Part shown: one piece after another, positions 1 to 12,700 of the stretch
How positions within the stretch are numbered: position 1 is the first letter of the stretch
Layout of the letters: each line of letters opens with the position of its first letter
Assembly (NCBI GenBank): GCA_900708905.1
Contig: CAADRB010000014.1
Coordinates: forward strand, 2,131,134 to 2,195,133
Length of the DNA stretch: 64,000 nucleotides
Direction of reading: 5' to 3'
Source: Hymenolepis diminuta
Taxonomy: Eukaryota > Platyhelminthes > Cestoda > Cyclophyllidea > Hymenolepididae
Position numbers and translations under genes: made by a program
The notes under the pieces: generated by a model
Seen by the model: only the letters and a program-made list of their open reading frames with translations
What the model was told of the DNA's origin: nothing
Database searches by the model: none

Positions 1-305
1 GATTGTTGGCTCTGCTAGATTACTATCCGAACTCCTAGTTGGTTACGTTATAGCAGTATGCTAGAGCATCTTTACTGGAATCGGGTGCCTCGATTACCGA
101 CCTGCTACAATAATGGGGACAGACCTAAGACAACAGCGATACCTTCCCATATCTGGGGTCCGAGTATCTAATGCTGCTCTAGCAACCCATCCTTACGTTT
201 CGTGTTAGTTTACAACATCAGTTTTTCTGAAATCTTAACACTAGCAACAAAAGGCAAATTCTTTGGATAAATTCTATTCATTCATAATGTGTACAGCATT
301 CTCTT
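1..305. other. Region beyond the PMCA 3' end; GC-richer block at 1-230
   Basis: Bases 1-230 are clearly richer in G+C than most non-coding DNA here but are interrupted by stops in all frames I checked, with only short open pieces. It could be an old repeat or part of a neighbouring gene cut by the window edge. No recognisable protein, tRNA or splice pattern was found. Confidence 0.4.
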
Positions 306-311
306 TTTATT
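306..311 (-). promoter_or_regulatory. Polyadenylation signal AATAAA for exon P
   Basis: On the minus strand the sequence reads AGTTAATAAAAAGAG, a canonical hexamer 145 nt after the stop codon of exon P. It fits as the 3' end signal of the gene. Confidence 0.55.
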
Positions 312-455
312 AACTATTTACTTCACATTCACACAAATAATTAAATGCCATTTCAATAATTTCATCTCATATACCAACAAACACACAACTACGCGCGGAA
401 CAACATCGAAAGAGGGGGCTCAGCCTTCATTTTTTGAGTCTGCTACGCTTCAGAA

Positions 456-791
456 TTACACGCCAACTTCAGTAATATCTGTAGATCCACTTCCTGAAGC
501 AATCCTGCTTCCACTGTTCGATGACCATCTTACGACTGGATCCTGTCGTAAAGGAGGATCCACAGTGAAACTGCGAAACAAGATCCTACCTCCTTTTCCT
601 CTCCCCTGAATCTCTCGTCGAATTGTTCGCATACCAGCCTGAGAAGCTGAAGTTGTGGAAGCTACTCCACGTGATATTGGGATGCTTATGCTTTCATGGA
701 ATACGTGTCGGCCGGATGAAGCTGCAAGTCGGAAGTTGGAACGACGGATGGCCGTAAGAAGTGAACTCCTTGATCCATCCACGGATTGGTT
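456..791 (-). CDS. ATP2B (PMCA): Candidate PMCA terminal exon P (Arg/Ser-rich C-terminus)
   Basis: A very good acceptor (CATTCTCTCTCAG/AACCAA) opens a 111-codon stretch in phase 0, the phase needed to join exon N or the 5908 donor of exon O. It begins [20 protein letters not shown], is basic and Ser-rich ([20 protein letters not shown] ... [21 protein letters not shown]) and stops at 456. A canonical AATAAA lies 145 nt downstream. The region is GC-richer than the flanking intron. No domain is recognised; the RSSL and basic-helix character recall the distal calmodulin-binding segment, and PMCA tails are variable. It could instead be the last exon of another minus-strand gene, but I see no other upstream exons for one. 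Confidence 0.55.
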   Translation of the reverse strand, partial: NQSVDGSRSSLLTAIRRSNFRLAASSGRHVFHESISIPISRGVASTTSASQAGMRTIRREIQGRGKGGRILFRSFTVDPPLRQDPVVRWSSNSGSRIASGSGSTDITEVGV

Positions 792-3700
792 CTGAGAGAG
801 AATGAAGCGCTTATTTGACTGCAGAACGCTAGCTAAATGGACAACACATACTCAGACAAATACGAGGATACCAACACAATTTGGGAGTATAAGCACATAA
901 ATTTTTCTCATAATAAATAAATGCTCTATTTGGAATGCTAATTTAAAGAATTTAAATTTTTACTTAACACGGTATAACTGCAACAAGTGCTCAGCTAATT
1001 TTGGGCTAAGGTATTTCTTTACAAATCAATGACCTTGCTAAAGACTAAGAACCTATTAAAATCAGAAGGTTAAAAATAATACTCTGCTAGTGCATTAGAC
1101 AAGAGCAAAAAATGAAAAGGAGAAAGAAATAATAGGGCTCATTTGCACATGTGAAAATCAGGGGAAAATTTAAATGAGCTAGAAATGATTGACCGTTTCA
1201 AGAACTACATTGATGTTTCGAATAGTTTATCGAAAATCAAAGCAGCTACTAATCGCCATCGATATATCGGCTCGTTTTTCGAACTCCCAGGGGAACTCAA
1301 GTCGTTGCTAGACATAATATTCCTCCATTCAATGTCTTAATCGTCATGTATTTACCTCTAAAATTCCCCATTTGCAGCTCCTCCCACTACCTTCCATCAC
1401 GACATCTTATCTTCCATTCCTCCCTCCCTTCTTCTCTGCCGTTTTTTATAAAAGTGATATACTTACCAAATCGTCTGCCATCTTATTATTTATAGCTTCA
1501 TATCACGCGGCCCCAATCTTACGCCGCTAAAACTGCTCAATCCCACAGTATCTTTTTTCTCATAATCTATGACTCTCCCGTCCAAGTGAATAACAAGAAC
1601 CTTGTCAAGATCTTGGATACTTCTTAGAATCTTGCGATTGTATTCAATGAGTGAACTTATTTTTCATGAGAATCCCACCAGCTGCTTCTTTAACGTCAAA
1701 ATGGACGCTTTAAAGGACCCTTTTTTAAATGAACATCAAAATTTGTTGCTACTGAAGTGACTTAAATAGAGTTTTCTTCATAGGTTGACGACTAATTAGA
1801 AAGAGACAAAGAGGCCAGTTCTCTTAAATTATGTGCATCGAATGAGGAAGAATGGAATATTAAGCGCTATTTTTTTAATCTGCTATTTACTGTTAAATAA
1901 AATGGACCCACACGTGCTTGAAGTGTTAAAAAGTATCTCAGCTCTAATCGATCGATTTTTCTAATTTATAAGACCAAAAATTCATTATAACATCACTTAA
2001 TGTTTCAGAATAACGGTAAATAAGCAAAAAAGCAAAGGAGCTGCACCCGGGAGAATTAGACCAGTTATTATTGACATTTTAGTTGTATAAAAAATAAGTA
2101 AATTATGCTATTTATTCAGCCATTTCGGATGTAAAATAATATTGATCTGGCAGGATGAGTCTAGAAGATGAGTTTATTCAAATACAATAATCTTGCTTAA
2201 CTCCAGGGTTTTTCTGCCAAAGCAAGTTTGAATTCAACTGTATCCTTATCTTACAAATTTTAAATCAAGTTTTATTTAGAAATGAACAGTAACAGATTTT
2301 CTTACCCGAATGGACTTCTTTAGATGCAATTGTAAACTTATAGTAGTCTGATTTTGTGAGAAAAATACTTCTGAGGTCTGTTAAGAGCAATGCTCGTATC
2401 ATTGGAGAGTATCTTGAGGTCGGTCTTATGATGAGCTCACATTCCGCCACCTCCTTCGCTGACCAAAATTAAGCAGTTCGATTGGTCACCACACCAACGG
2501 ACGTGCACTGATGGGCATTGATTTTGCAGCGAATCATTGGAGGATCACAGAAGATATGCACGCTGACTACCGCTCCACTGGAAAAATGCTAGATTTCATA
2601 TCCCTAATCTATTTGATCCTTAGTTACCTTAGTTACGGCCATGAGGTGCATGCTCCCCTATGAGACAGTCCTCTATCCGTTAAAACGACTAACCATCTTT
2701 AGTGACTTCAAAGTTCTCTATTGCATTTTCCTCCTTGCACTCATCTTCAGGTGCTTGCCTGACTGCAAATGCTATATAATCCACACTTCCATCCATAGAC
2801 CACCAGCCAGCCACCAACCTCCACTTCACTCTCCATGTTTTCTGTAGCCTCTAAATAAATTTAGCCTAACATTACCTTGTCTCCTTTCCATCTTGTAACG
2901 CAGTAAGCATGATGGAAGATAGCTTAGCTTGACCTTCCAAACATAGAAGGGTCCGTGAAATTCATCTGATCGGAATGGTCAGGCATCCTAATAGAGGAAC
3001 CACAAAGATACATACTTGCCACCCAAATTGGGTGTCTGGAAAACATGTTTAGATTTCTGTACTCAATCTGATTTACGTAATGTTTAAAATCGTTTCCATT
3101 CATAACAAGATATTAAATACTTGTGCCTAATTTTCCACTGTAATCCATGAATGCTTCATGAAATCATTGCAGTAACATAAGTAAAAAATATCACTGCAAA
3201 TTGCAGAAAGTACAAATTCGGTAGAGAAATAGGGAAAATAGCTACCCAAATAAAACTAGGTAAGATTATATACACGCACTTAGCTCTGCCTACCTGTAGT
3301 CGAATACCTTTAACACAGGCGCCACGTTCGGCTTTGCAAATACTAAATATAACCTGCCTTTTTAAATAAAAATTATCTCTTTTATGTTGTGAGCCAATTA
3401 AATTAAAAATATTTCCCTTTTAAGGAGGAATATATCTAGCACTGCTAAGTTATGTCAGCGAATTGCTTCACTATAAAACAGTTCACATGCAAAACCATCA
3501 CACTGATTTAGGCCAACGATAATAGTCAACAGAATCAATTTTACTCACTTATGATATATTAGAGGTAATATTTTCTCAAGCGACCTTCAAAGCCATCTGA
3601 TATTACTGGAAAATACTAATAAAATTTCATAACGGTCTTCCACGGCAATTTCTTTTTAGATGTTTTTAGCATACATTGATTATTTGATTTGACTACCTAT

Positions 3701-6700
3701 GCAATCCATTTGCCCTTAATAATTTTAAATTCTAACGACCGCTTCATACTTTTACATTCACATATAAATCTGCGATACTCTACTAAAAGAGGATTCTGGC
3801 TGAATATACCAGCATGCATTCAAACTCCTGTACTTTTTTGGGTTTTCTCTAAGTTATAGTGAGGCCCTTGTTATCTAATCGTATAAATATCTGCTGTGGG
3901 AAAAATGCTTTTTTATATTAGAGTAATTTAGATAATTAAGATAATTTAGAAAATAATTAACGAAAGCTTTCCAAATTATTTACTTATTGTCTAAAAAATA
4001 TTTCATACCGATAAAAATTTCCATATTAAGTTATTTTAATAAGTCATCCTTGATATATTCTTAAAAATTGGGTTTTGTGTTCAAATGAAGATCTTAGTAT
4101 CTTTTTGCGTCAAAATGTAATAGTTGGGCTATCACTAAGTTGGGCTATCACTACTTTAGATTAGCAAACACAAAGTCTAGCATAACCATTCAGTCAAATG
4201 TAGGACATGTTAAACTGTCTGTATCATTTCCAGTCTACTGACCTTTCATTCGCATGGATGCAAACACGAGTTCTATGAAAACGTGCCCTTTTCATTTACT
4301 ACTAATAATGTATGGAACTGAAATAAAAGCATACAAATGCTCGTTGCTTGTCAGACCAAATGTCAAATGACGACATCCGAATTGTATTAAATTAATGAAA
4401 GATGGTAAGGAAATAAAAACAAGTAAATCCCATGCTGCAAGTATAGTAAAATTCCTGGATCTCTATTAGGTCATTAATGCAAAAATTTGCCGTCTAATAA
4501 ACCATATTAAAAAAGAAAATTTAGAAAATTATTCCAAACCTTAAGTTTCTTCATAGTCAAAATAACGAAATAGTTAGAAAATAATAGAAAATGGTTGCAT
4601 ATAAATTACTGCTCAACAAGACAAACCCAAAAACTGACATGATAGTCCCCTAACTGAAAAAGAAACTGAGGCAGGATGTTTAGTAAGAGTAAATACATGT
4701 CCTCAAATAACGGGAAAGGATTAAGAATCGTAAAGAAGACTTTATATAACTGATGAATACTGCATTCTCTAGTAGGTATTCGCTTATTTTTTCAATATAA
4801 CTTATATCTGCAGTTATATCCAATTGATCGTAAGATTCCCACCTATGATCATTAAAATCAGACAAAAAGATTTAATTAAGGAATAGCCATTCATAGCGGC
4901 AAAAATTTTCCAGACTTTGGGTTTATATTTTGGTTTTGATAGTACTAATGTGCTACTCATCACATCTTTGGCGGTCTCTGTATTGGTAAGAATTTTGTAT
5001 TCTGTCTTAAATCTAGAACACGAGATATGTCTTAGAAGCCCCCTATTTGTTTATGAGTTCCCTGCAAAAACTATTTGAAACAAGTCCCTTGAAAACGTCC
5101 CCTTTGGCGCCCTAATTGAATAGATATATTTAGATAATCTAAGGTCTATTGAATTTAGGATACAATGAGGCTCGCAATTTTGTGGTTGGATGGATAACTA
5201 CCTTAGAAGTAGTAGAAAGCTGCAATTTTGTGCCGCGATAGCAGAATCGCAATTACGGTACAGTCTTTCGAAAAATTCATACTCTCTTAAGCAGAATTGA
5301 ATAAACAGAAGACAACAATCACATATATTTATAGGTAATCGGTTTAATACTTTAAAGCATTTCTTACACCGCTTTAATTGATTAAAGTTGGTATTTTATC
5401 TACTAACCTATGAGTATATAGTACCACAAGTGCTACACAGACAACATAAAAATTACTATCACTAACAGCCTACAACATGCTGATGCACAGGACCCCACTC
5501 TAAGACATTTAAACTCACCAGTAGTAGCTAAAGAAATAGGGGGAAAAAATGAAGACGAGTTACTCAAATAAGCATACGGTATGCAATGTATACACAGTAC
5601 TACATATTATTTGATAAACAAAAGGTGGGATGAGCGCAAGTCACTATTACTAATTCCAGCAATCAAACACCTCAAAGTCAGTGCATTTTAATGTCGTTCA
5701 ATTTATCTCGGGAAGAGGATAAGGGGAGGAGTGGGGATATTGTTGAATATATTCGCATGTTTCATTGTCTTGTGTTTAAATGTCGTTGAGACAATCATGA
5801 CTGAACTGACCAGTGGAATGATGCTGATGCAATCGATGGTGGCGATTTTCATTACTATTATGGGGATGAAGATGATGATTGGCGCCAATACCATCCGGTT
5901 GGCTCACATGCCTCCGGAGTTGAAGTGAGTGTCGCGCCAAGTTCACGTTGGGGGTGCTGAAGCCGACGCTGGAAATACGCCGTCTTGTGAAATCCCGTAC
6001 AGATTCTCGAACCTCACTATGTCGATCCAACTGCATGATACTGAAATTCTTCACGGACGAAGGTAGAATATTAAAGTAAGATCAGGATACTTTACAAAAT
6101 ATATTTGTGCCTAGCCCTGACCTTCTATCAATCTATTAGACCCACTTTCACATTTAATCGTTCACCCTAATCGCAATCAATTTAATTGATTTTACTCTCC
6201 CAGAACTAGATAGTTAAATTTCACCCCTAAACATTGCCTTCGAAAGCTACCAAGCACGTTGTCGCTGAGGACTTGGAAGTAAGCTAAGCTATCACCCTCA
6301 TCAATTAGTAGAGGCACTTGTCAATACAAAGGCCAACTTGGATGTACAGCGGACCAACGAAAGGCGAGGATCTGACATGTACTGCTAGAAACTAAAATAT
6401 CCGTTGTAGCAAGATGGTTGCTTTCTCGCACTCTTTGACAATTGTTACCCTGCCTTTAAATCTACCATATTCTTATAGAACTTCGTGTTCTTTGGTTCTG
6501 TCTTGTCTTGTCTATAATATATTCCTTAACAAATCATGCTTCTCATACCATCTTCGTCTACACTTTTATCGCTGTTAATAATCATCTTGTGCTTTTCTTT
6601 GAGCACACTTCTCCTCTTTTCTTAGAAAATGTCCTTCTATGATTCATATAGTTGTTTGACACGAATGTAGTAATTAACGTACGTCCTGAATTTTAGTTTG

Positions 6701-9700
6701 AGTTGTTATCATTTTTTGTAGTTAACTAGGAGCGTACGAAGCCTTCTATACCCACTTAAAATTATCAAATCCCCTTCATTACAGTGGCTAACGTCATAAT
6801 CTCAGGAGACATACTATTTAATATCGTCACTTCTTAGTCAGTAGCACCAATCACTCATAATTTGATAGTTCCAATACAGATAGCACGTATTCATCCGTTA
6901 CTTCCTTTCTGAAGTAGCGTTAAACACTTCAGTGACTCAAATATTTCAAAAAAGATGTATCTCGATGTTTCTTGTCGTGTAGTCTTCAGTTTTCTTTGGC
7001 AGTAATTAGTAGTTATAGGAATAAAAATTCTAGTTCATTAATGTGGGGAAAACCCGTAGGCTTCCATTGTTCTTTCGCCATAGGCATAGATAGGAGTTGT
7101 CACATTAATAATCCTACGGCTAGAGCATCAGTATTTTATTGCTACATATGCAGTGGTTGGAATGATTCCTTGATACCAGCCAATGGAATTATGTCAAATT
7201 TGATTTTGATAATGCCTGCATCAGAGGTCAAAAATTGAATTTAATACTTTAACTCGGGATTCCTGAAGAGGTTCTATCATCGTGAACATTCCGGAGTTGT
7301 TTAAAAATCGTCTGACTGCATAGCGGAAAATAACGTGGGATCCTTACAAAACTCTTTTTCCTTAGAAATATTTTGAAGACATAGAGAAGGTAGCAATTTT
7401 CAAACTATGGCTTCGCCGAATGCATCACACTGAATCAGAATGTAATATATATATATAATATACCTGTGTTTGAAGTCGGGAAAGTCCACGAATCCAAAGA
7501 ACCTGTCCTTGGCGAAGTTCTCTTGGTTCTTCTTCTTCCTCACTCTCACTATCATTATTGTCAATGTCAGAGTCAGTAGCTATCACGGGTTCATTCGTAT
7601 CAACCGACTCCGCAGGTATAGATGGTTCTCGTGAGGGCTCAGGTGCAGGTGGTTTCAAACCCTCAATAGAATTGGCGTCCAAGCTGGGTGATGTCTTAGA
7701 GTGGGGGGAATCAGCGGTTAGAATACCTTCTTCCAAATCAACTTGAGACAGCGGCAGAGCGCCAGGTATATTGTCGCCTGCAGCAGCGGAAGCTGCCATA
7801 TTGACTCGCTTTTTTCGGCTTCGGCGCTGACGACTTCTTTTGGTCCAGAAGCAGATTGTTGAAAGTTTGGGTACGATCCAAGAGGGCACGGAAATTAGTA
7901 CCTGAAATTACAGGCAAGTAATCAGACTAATAGTTATCAATATGATTCCGAAGCACAGGTCAGTCGTTTCAGCTTTTTGTCGAAATACGCTGCCCGCATT
8001 ATCTTTAGAACAGTTTATTTAAATTCTCAAGCTGCTTAGACTGTTAATATGCATTAAATAAGCCACAAAATTGATGTAACTGATTTACACACTGGATAGA
8101 CGCATCAGGTCTTTATTATTACCGAGAATTACGTTAATGGCAAAGGTTTGCAAACTTTCCAATGAAAAACCAGAAGCGTCAAATAAATGCCAAAGAGATA
8201 TCTTTCAAAAATATTCGTTGAAATTTAAAATTTTGAGATTACCTCGAAATAAGACGAGGGCGGTATTCTGACAATTTCTTAAAACTTTAAGATTTTCGTA
8301 TTTCTAAGAAGTTAGTTACTATTCACGTGTAGTGACATTTACAGTTTACAATAAACGTTCTTGTCTATTAGCAATAATCATATCTTCAAATTTAAGTGAT
8401 GTGGACCTAGATGTAGATGTCCCTGGATTTCAATCGAAAAACCCAAACCGCTACTTTAATTACTAACATTAATGTAAGTACACACCCTATTGGATATGAG
8501 AGATATCTATGGAGGAGGATCACTTTAGCTCCCCTGAAGTATTTGGATTCAATTCAACTTTAGCATCTTAATACCTCTGAAGTTCATATGGGATTCAAAT
8601 TTAAAATATCTGACCATACTGCATAGTCAAAAGTACTCAACGGAAGTTTTAATTACTCGTACATTTATTCACCATTGAGTATTCATGTCATGTGCTAATT
8701 AATTTGAATTTATAGCATCAAAATTAAAAAGAAAATATTTAAATTTTAATGTAGATAACCGAAAAAACTAAACTATTCCTAAAATGTCTTTGCTAGGGTC
8801 ATCTACTTGCTTAGAGTTATAATAAGGTACAATGATCCAAATTTGTACAAACAACGATATAACTGAACTAACTGATCAACAAGTTATGAATACGGTGGAC
8901 ATGAACTAACTCAGAAAATTGGGCATCAAATAATGAAAATTGAGCTTTAGATAATCTGCATATAAGAAAGTGCTAACTCGCTGCTTCTAGAATTCAAACA
9001 TAATGAGAATCTGGACTATCTTCTCAGATGTGACCCCACTTTTAGAAGTTTATGCATTGTTTATGCATAATAATAGTTTTCCTGCGTCTTGTTTTATGGA
9101 AACAATAATCGAATATACCGCTAAGCAACTGAGATTTTATCGGAAATTTTCATCAATCTCAGCATTTTTGCTCCTAATTACTTCACGAAACGACGACAGC
9201 ACTGTTTCGGAATGATTCATGCTGGTTTCAATGAAAAAAGGGGTTGAAAGTTAAATTTTGTTTTTTTAAACTTTAAACATCTTTGTTCTGTTAAAGCTGT
9301 AGATTGTGGAATATCAGATAAGAAAATTTGATGCTCAACTATTGGAAGATAAAAAAACTTAACCTGCAATACCGATCCTTATTGATTAACTAATACCAGT
9401 CAATAGGCACCAAACACTGTAAACAAGCATTTGCTGCAAACCAGGAGAAGGACCGTAAAGTTTGACTTTTGGAACATGAACTGACTTCGAGCCCAACAAC
9501 CAAATGAAGTAATACTCTCTGAAGCCTTGCCGTTGCTTTCTGTATCTTTTTAGTCCCCTTCACTCTATCATTAGTTAAACTTACTATTTTTCGATGTCAG
9601 TCGCTTCCCACAATTAAAACTGTAAAAATCTTCTTACTACTGTTGGTCATAATAATCGATTAAATTAACGCACTGATTATATTGAAAGCCCTTGTGTATG

Positions 9701-12700
9701 CGAACAAAAGAAGTAATATATCCGAACAACTGACACGGACCCACTTGCTTTAAGGAAAGAACAATAATATATGCAAACATTATTTTCCACGATAAGATCT
9801 AAAAGGAAAGCATTCTTCAATTCATTGCTGAGGTTAATTAGTTAAGATGCAAAGAAGTCTTTGGTGTGAACATTCTAACGCTCCAATAAGGTAGATTCGC
9901 TTCTAAACATTCAACCACCAATACAAATGAAATCGCACGAGAACTATAAAATTTAACATTTGAAATTTAACCCTATTGTTCGCAGAAAAGGAATCAACCC
10001 TTTCATACTTTCGAAGAGAACACTATTGAAAGTGAAATAAGCTAGCCCGTATTTCCATATCCAAACGTATATTTACCCGAGAAAATTTCTAATGGACAAA
10101 AATAAAGAGCATCCGAATATCGTATACCTAATACTGACAACAATTTCCACAATGAACCTCACGCTACGCAGTTCGAATGATTCTCTAACAGTATTCGAAT
10201 TCAAGACTATAACGATTCTTCGACTACGAATATACTTCTTAAGGCAAATCGGTTTCACATTTATCTAACTAGTTAGACCTCAAACTTATTTTGTAATTCA
10301 GGGATTAACAGCTAAAAAGCATACTTTTTGAAATCTACCGATTCGTTTTCATTCTGAAAATGACATAGTAAGACTCTTCTTTTACTTACTGATTTCCACT
10401 TAAAACTGACTGCTGTCGACAAGGCTATTTATAATTCAAGACACCTACAGACATAATAAAATAACGAAGATAGCGTGGCTTTATTATTATAAAATCAAGA
10501 AGGATGTTAACACGACTAGGCAGAAGCACACAAACAAAAGTTGGGCAGAGATTAATACCTATAAATAGAAGCAGCGGCCTTTATGCTTTTTACAGCCAAG
10601 AAGAAGATAAAATTCGGATGTTTCTAAATATATAAACTTTGACTAATGGACAGAAATTCTCCAAATCATTATTGAAGAATTAAGAAAACAAATCTAATTT
10701 CGACTCAAGAATCAATGATAGTTTATAAAGTAAAATCATAATTAATGAAGAATGTGTGAACTCTGTTATGTTTAGAATGCCTGTTCATGAATGTGGGAAT
10801 GTGAAAATGAATTAAAATGGTATGCCAAACTATTTAGTTAAATTAACGAGTAAATATGCTGCGAATATCGCGGACATGAGCCCACCTAGCAACCAAGGGA
10901 TCAAATAATAAAGATTGAGCTTTGGAATGTTTGGACATAACAACTCGGATTATACTCCGTATGAGAAAAGTGACAACTCAGGATATTAGAACCTAAACAA
11001 AGTACAACGCTCGAAATTCTGAATTCTAATAACAGTTAGTTGTACTTAAAACCAATATATATGTCTCGTCTAAGTAAAAGATAAGCATTCTAGTTAGATG
11101 TTCCATTCGACCACAAACAGCCTCGCCGGTTATTTTGTACGTTAGTAAAAGATGTTTTGAATGGACATTAGGCAAGTGAATGGAGGTCCGTTGTAGGTAA
11201 GAGTCATGTTAAGTACTATCCAGTTACACCTAAAATAGAATATATTTATTTTTTAGTTAGAAAACTTAGTCCAGACTATAAATTTCTCAAAGAGAAATAT
11301 AGTTATTAATTAACCATATTTTGAGAAATAAATGTGGTAATATATAAGAGGCAAAATCAAAGATCAAAGCTCAGTAATTTTACAACTGGAGAATGTAAAG
11401 AAGTTATTATTAAATTAAAATTGCAATATTTTTCAATATTTAAATATATTTGATTCCAAATATTTTGGTAAATATCTTAAAAAGATAATAAAATGAGAAC
11501 TAACTGGCGGAAAGTTATTTAAAAATAAATGCAAACGACACTCCCGGATAAGATTTAATTTTACGCGAGCTCTGAATGTTGTTTTAAAGGCACTGATTTT
11601 GTTCTTGAGGTGAAATGAATGAAAAGAATCCCGTTTTATTACCAAAGCAGTGCAATAAGAAATTTTTTACAAGTGCAATAAGTATTTTAAGATATTGGGA
11701 TACTTTCTCAACAATAAAACTCATTTGTTAAACATCTTTGGTATAGAAACTAATGAGGTTTTTAAAGGTGCCTGTGTTAGTAATACATTAACAGTCGTGA
11801 TCTCTGCAATGTTAAGAATAGAATGGTAAACGTAAAAATAGAAAGAGAAGTAGATAACACGATCTACCACTCAGTTCAAGGAATTAGTTAATAAGGTCAG
11901 AACTACATAGGCTCGGATGCCTATTAATTCTACTCTTATCCAAGACAAAGCAAGCAATATATCTACCGCAAGGAAGCGTGCGAAAACCAAAAACAACAAA
12001 ATAGTCAAAGAAGAGATATAAGGGCGAAAATGGGGTAGAATTTGAAAATAAACTGAAGTTAGAGAGAGAGTCTTACTTTATTCGACTTGACGTTACACTT
12101 TTCGCTTAGTAGACATAGTTTATTTAATTATGATACAATGCTCGATAACCTCTATATTCCTCAATGAATTCAAGCCAGTGATGCATTGAGATTATTGATT
12201 ATTTGATTGATGGATGGTTGCTGGTTTCGATACATTTTTTCCCTCTAATAGCCAAAATAGTAGGATGGTAAAGCTGACTAGATGTCCTCAAATACAAACT
12301 CAAGAGTGAATTGGAACCACAAATGTGTATTTCTTTATAGAATATTAATTAGACTGTTTAGAAACTCCTATTAAATATCCAAGGGACCTAGATTATTTTG
12401 TTCCTTCGATTAGCAATTTTGCAATTCAACTATTTCCCTATCTCACCAAAATTATTGGCTATCAAGCATGTAAATTGAGCATCAAGGAAGAAATTAAGAC
12501 CATCATCGAGGGGATAAAAATAGCTCATTTACTTTGTCAAAGATTAAAAATCTCAACCCATTTAAAGTCCAGGACCTTCTTTAGACGCCACATCCGTATT
12601 CCTTACTTTTATACATTTTGATCATAACAAAGCAGGAATTTGAACATCACAAGCAGAAAAAGTATCTCGGCGATTCAAATAGCCTAATTAAGGAATAGTA

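Larger units (their letters stand above)
792..5775 (-). other. Proposed last intron (O-P) or downstream DNA
   Basis: If exon O is spliced at 5908 the intron is 5907-792. The stretch is AT-rich and stop-dense with no credible coding frame. A short plus-strand open frame at 2641-2847 lies in a pyrimidine-rich patch and is probably chance. It contains a perfect 2 x 16-nt tandem repeat at 4122-4153. Nothing else is recognisable. Confidence 0.5.

Noticed and set aside
289..609. Plus-strand frame of 106 codons overlapping exon P
   Set aside because: It lies antisense to exon P, which has a better acceptor, phase match and poly-A signal. Its first part is just the T-rich 3' untranslated region reversed.
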